A stretch of DNA of 28,954 nucleotides from Chrysochromulina parva (taxonomy: Eukaryota > Haptophyta > Prymnesiales > Chrysochromulinaceae). Of the stretch, positions 26,901-28,954 are shown one piece after another. Position 1 is the first letter of the stretch. Each line of letters opens with the position of its first letter. The position numbers were made by a program, and so were the translations under genes. Under the pieces are notes generated by a model, which made no database searches, was not told the origin of the DNA, and was given only the letters and a program-made list of their open reading frames with translations. The stretch lies in assembly GCA_002887195.1 (NCBI GenBank), contig PJAB01000355.1:1-28954 (forward strand), given 5' to 3'.

Positions 26901-27307
26901 ACGTGCACGGCGCCCACTACGGCGCCCAGCACGACGCCATGACGCCCACCGTGGCGCCCTACCCCCTCGACGCTTTCGGATATGCCCCGTACGGACCGAT
27001 TGGAGCGCTCCCGATGCAACTGGTGCTGGTGCACCAGCAGCAGTACCAGCAGCAGTACCAGCAGCAGTACCAGCAGCAGTACCAGCAAGAGTACCAGCAA
27101 GAGTACCAGCAAGAGTACCAGCAAGAGTACCAGCAGCAGCAGCCGCAGTACCTGCAGCAGTACCACCAGTTCCAGCAGGAGCACCAGCAGCAGCAGCTCC
27201 AGCAGCAGCCCCAGCAGCAGCCCCATCCCGGGAGGGTCTCCCAGCAGCCAGGCCAAACGCCGTACCAGCCCATGCTCATGCCATTCCAAGTCTTCTCCTA
27301 CTCGTAA
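23980..27307 (+). CDS. Pentatricopeptide repeat protein with Q/Y-rich low-complexity tail
   Basis: Six exons: 23980-24302, 24549-24642, 24811-24897, 24991-25038, 25368-25466 and 25718-27307. They give 746 residues (806 if the in-frame ATG at 23800 is used). Every junction keeps frame and restores PPR helices: FSR-MQLANVAPNLITYNALIHAC, DAAFQ-VWHQLRTSG, CCKTQ-ALDLAFDLLYQMLREQ-VEPSRVTYDILL. About five PPR motifs fill residues 30-220. PPR proteins bind organelle RNA base by base. The last exon is unusual: tandem peptides (RLHLEGLHLAAADEEEA twice, TERGGD three times, MSSA, LPVLSEPDTA), a poly-Pro run, then QQQY/QQEY repeats. Introns 3 and 4 carry introner-like repeats, and intron 5 has a duplicated 3' splice site. 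The organelle is undecided because the 5' end is uncertain. Confidence 0.85.
24943..24990 (+). repeat. Introner-like repeat, 3' end of PPR intron 3
   Basis: From ttgcatgcaagtgctca to the splice acceptor cttccccacag the sequence matches the repeat in PPR intron 4 and, on the other strand, in the ERO1 intron, with only scattered differences. The copy ends exactly at the splice site (exon 4 starts at 24991). Confidence 0.85.
25022..25249 (+). repeat. Three copies of an exon 4 end/donor separated by cttga satellites
   Basis: The block agatgctccgagagcaggtg, which spans the end of exon 4 and its 5' splice site, occurs at 25022, 25121 and 25225. The gaps are filled with cttga/cgtga pentamers (about 25048-25120 and 25149-25224). 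Each copy ends in cag|gt and could act as a donor. The unit length is about 100 bp. Confidence 0.92.
25250..25367 (+). repeat. Introner-like repeat, tandem copies ending at PPR exon 5
   Basis: Two consecutive copies (about 25253-25311 and 25312-25367) contain agcatgca(a/c)gtgctcac, cacggcgc and ccccacacgcgag. The second ends in gcgagcag at the acceptor of exon 5. The copies match the minus-strand ERO1 intron repeat. Confidence 0.88.
25618..25763 (+). repeat. Exact 73-bp tandem duplication over the 3' splice site of PPR exon 6
   Basis: Bases 25618-25690 and 25691-25763 are identical. Each copy contains cctctgattgcgcgcag, an acceptor, and then the exon start encoding S-H-V-D-L-S-G. Since 73 is not a multiple of 3, only the downstream acceptor (exon from 25718) keeps frame with exon 5; use of the upstream one would shift the frame. 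Upstream, 25470-25640 is made of gatgagccct and tgatgacctctc tandem units. Confidence 0.95.
25904..26005 (+). repeat. 51-bp in-frame tandem repeat in the PPR last exon
   Basis: Two copies (25904-25954 and 25955-26005) encode ARLHLEGLHLAAADEEE with one or two base differences. They are followed by a triplicated cggagagggggggggaca unit (26046-26100). Confidence 0.9.
27034..27142 (+). repeat. CAG/TAC codon repeat array encoding QQQY and QQEY units
   Basis: Twelve-base units cagcagtaccag, then cagcaagagtac, are repeated about eight times in frame and give a Gln/Tyr-rich, prion-like stretch near the C-terminus. A looser CAG-rich segment continues to about 27225. Confidence 0.92.
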
Positions 27308-28954
27308 CCACAGGGCGTCCTACTCGTAACCATAGGGCGGGGAGCGGCTCGGCACCGGGGGGGGGGCTGCCACTGTGGGGATGCATGCACGCATGGGGGG
27401 CTCGGCACGGGGGGGGGACGCTGCCACCGTGACCGGATGCATGCACGCATGGGGGCGCTGGATCACGACACCCACGTGCACGATGACGGAACGGAGAGCT
27501 AAGAGCCCGTTCCGGACTCCGGAGGCACGAGAGAAGATATGTCGCTCAGAGGGGCGATGGACGGGGGGAAAGAGCGAGGGGGGACGAGCAAGGGGGGGAA
27601 AGAGCGAGGGGGGGAAAGAGCGAGGGGGGGGGAGAGCGAGGGGGGGACGCGCGAAACCGTACCTGTACTTGTACGTACTTCAACGCGTGAAGGCGTGAAG
27701 TGGATGTACTACCCCGTGCATATTTCCAGGGCTCGGTGTTTTCGAGACGATGCTGGTCTACGTGTATCGCATATCTATGTGGTGTGTGCCTCCCCCGGCG
27801 GATGCGGTGTACGCAGAGTCGAGTAAACACCTCTCCTCTCGTTCACAAGTGAGACTGAGAGAGGTGTTTACTCGACAGGCGGTGTACGCAGAGTCGAGTG
27901 TGCGCGGCGTGTGGGCTCCGGCGTGGCCGCGCCGTGGCGGGGGGGGGCAGGTGGCCGTGGCCGCGGTACGGCCGCGGCCGCATGGCGGCGCCGAGGCGCG
28001 GCGGGGGGCGAGCGGACCGCGGTGGCCCCGGCCTGGGGGTGGGGCGAGAACGCGAGATGCCTGATGCGGCGCGTGCCGCCGCGCTATCGAGAAGAGCCTA
28101 CGAGGCCGCGACCGGGCGGGGTCGGCACGGTCTCGCCTGTAAAGCGTCTAGGAGCGTGGGGCCTGTGCTGCGGCTGTGGGGCGGGGCCGGTGTGTGCGCT
28201 GTGGGCGGTAGAGGGGCACGGGGGGGGCCTGGTTCCGCACCGCGATCCGCGCTGCGCTGAACCGAACGGGTTTTGGGTTAGATACTGTGATCGATATCCG
28301 ATCTATAGTATTGTGGAAGGCGGATGTACCGGAGGGTCGGACTACGGAGGTAGGTGGAGCGTTAAGGACCCTGGACGGGATGCGTGATTTAGATTTGACC
28401 CCGCAAAGGGGTAGGGCGGGAGGTACGGTATTCTTTCCGCTGTATTCACCACACTATCCCCACCACCTGACGTTTTGCATTTTCCGGTTTGAACAAGTTT
28501 GAACTCAGTGATGATGATTGTCTGATTGACCCAAAGGGGGGGTTACCGGTTAGCCGGTAGGGGGAGGTATTCTTTCTGAATTCACACGCTATCCCAACCA
28601 CCTGATTTTGAACTCAGTGGTGTGACGCTGCCGGGTGCTCTCCTTATTTCCACGTATTCCGACTTCCGGAGCACCGATCGGCGCGCAGCGCGGCGGGGCT
28701 GTGGGGCTGGGGGGCTGGGCTGAAGTTGCGAAGATGGCGAGACAGTTTGAGGTTAGTTTGAGGTCAGCTGGTACTGTCTTCCGCCTACATGTAGTGACCG
28801 GGGGCCATACATGTACCTTTCCATGCTTATCCGGTACAAGTACAAATTCTAATTATTATACGGGCCTAAAACTAAGGTCTAAAATGCACATTTACGGCCG
28901 CGTAGCGGCCGAAGAGGTTTTAGCGACTTTTCTAAGCGCACTTTTACGGCCGCG
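27308..28954. other. Non-coding, G-rich repeat region
   Basis: About 1.6 kb follow the PPR gene to the window edge. The open frames here are short and driven by composition. The contents are: a tandem duplication at 27346-27452 around atgcatgcacgcatgggg; purine units gggaaagagcgagggg (about 27566-27650); a hairpin with flanking repeats (27804-27899); a diverged duplication at about 28404-28480 and 28553-28622, sharing gtattcttt, ttcac, ctatcccc and gaactcagtg; and cggccgcgtagcggccg with two tttacggccgcg ends near 28889-28954. No gene is supported. Confidence 0.55.
27804..27899. repeat. Perfect 18-bp hairpin flanked by 21-bp direct repeats
   Basis: The arm gtcgagtaaacacctctc (27818-27835) is the exact reverse complement of 27859-27876, with a 23-base loop. 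A 21-bp direct repeat, gcggtgtacgcagagtcgag plus t, lies at 27804-27824 and 27879-27899, overlapping the left arm. The arrangement fits a small foldback (MITE-like) insertion or a regulatory stem-loop; it has no coding capacity. Confidence 0.9.

Noticed and set aside
27375..28387. Open frames in the right-hand end, up to 158 codons
   Set aside because: They are Gly/Arg-rich, overlap in several frames and follow the composition of G-rich repeats; no motif or good start context is seen.

Overview
The window looks like nuclear DNA of a GC-rich eukaryotic alga. Short GT-AG introns interrupt several genes, genes are spaced 50 to 1000 bp apart on both strands, and there are no operons or Shine-Dalgarno sites. 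Two proteins have N-termini like those of algae with secondary plastids: a signal peptide followed by a SLRGG or STFHVAP stretch. A haptophyte is my best guess, but this is inference; no rRNA or marker gene is present to settle it.

Layout from left to right: an intronless 772-residue coiled-coil protein of unknown function (140-2458); a repeat-bearing gap; a minus-strand gene (7604-3596) that reads as one chain through ERO1, a soluble fumarate reductase and cytochrome b5; a divergent four-TM ORAI-like gene (7846-9478); an ankyrin protein (9752-10399); a HAD/DUF2608 hydrolase (11933-10776) head to head with a proline-rich type I membrane protein (12120-13001); a PG-rich, possibly axonemal protein (15092-13593); a TMBIM/LFG (Bax-inhibitor-1 family) protein (16442-15576); an amino-acid permease (18350-17046); a likely plastid-targeted protein (19499-18665); an ADCK2-like ABC1/UbiB kinase (21709-19811) head to head with a rhodanese (21766-22380); a Rieske protein (23667-22681) divergent from a pentatricopeptide (PPR) protein with a Q/Y-rich tail (23980-27307); and 1.6 kb of G-rich, repeat-rich non-coding DNA.

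Two things stand out. First, the ERO1-fumarate reductase-cytochrome b5 fusion. It has a signal peptide and nearly all expected active-site residues, and it suggests an ER-lumenal disulfide-forming machine able to pass thiol electrons to fumarate as well as, or instead of, oxygen. Second, many introns are built from repeats. One family is nearly identical between the ERO1 intron and the PPR introns (introner-like). Others contain duplicated copies of the exon junction they interrupt, as expected if introns arise or grow by tandem duplication.

The genes do not form a pathway cluster. The recurring arrangement is divergent pairs with short shared upstream regions: ERO1 fusion/ORAI-like (241 bp), HAD/proline-rich (186 bp), ADCK2-like/rhodanese (56 bp) and Rieske/PPR (132 to 312 bp). 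All coordinates and splice sites were derived by reading the sequence by hand.
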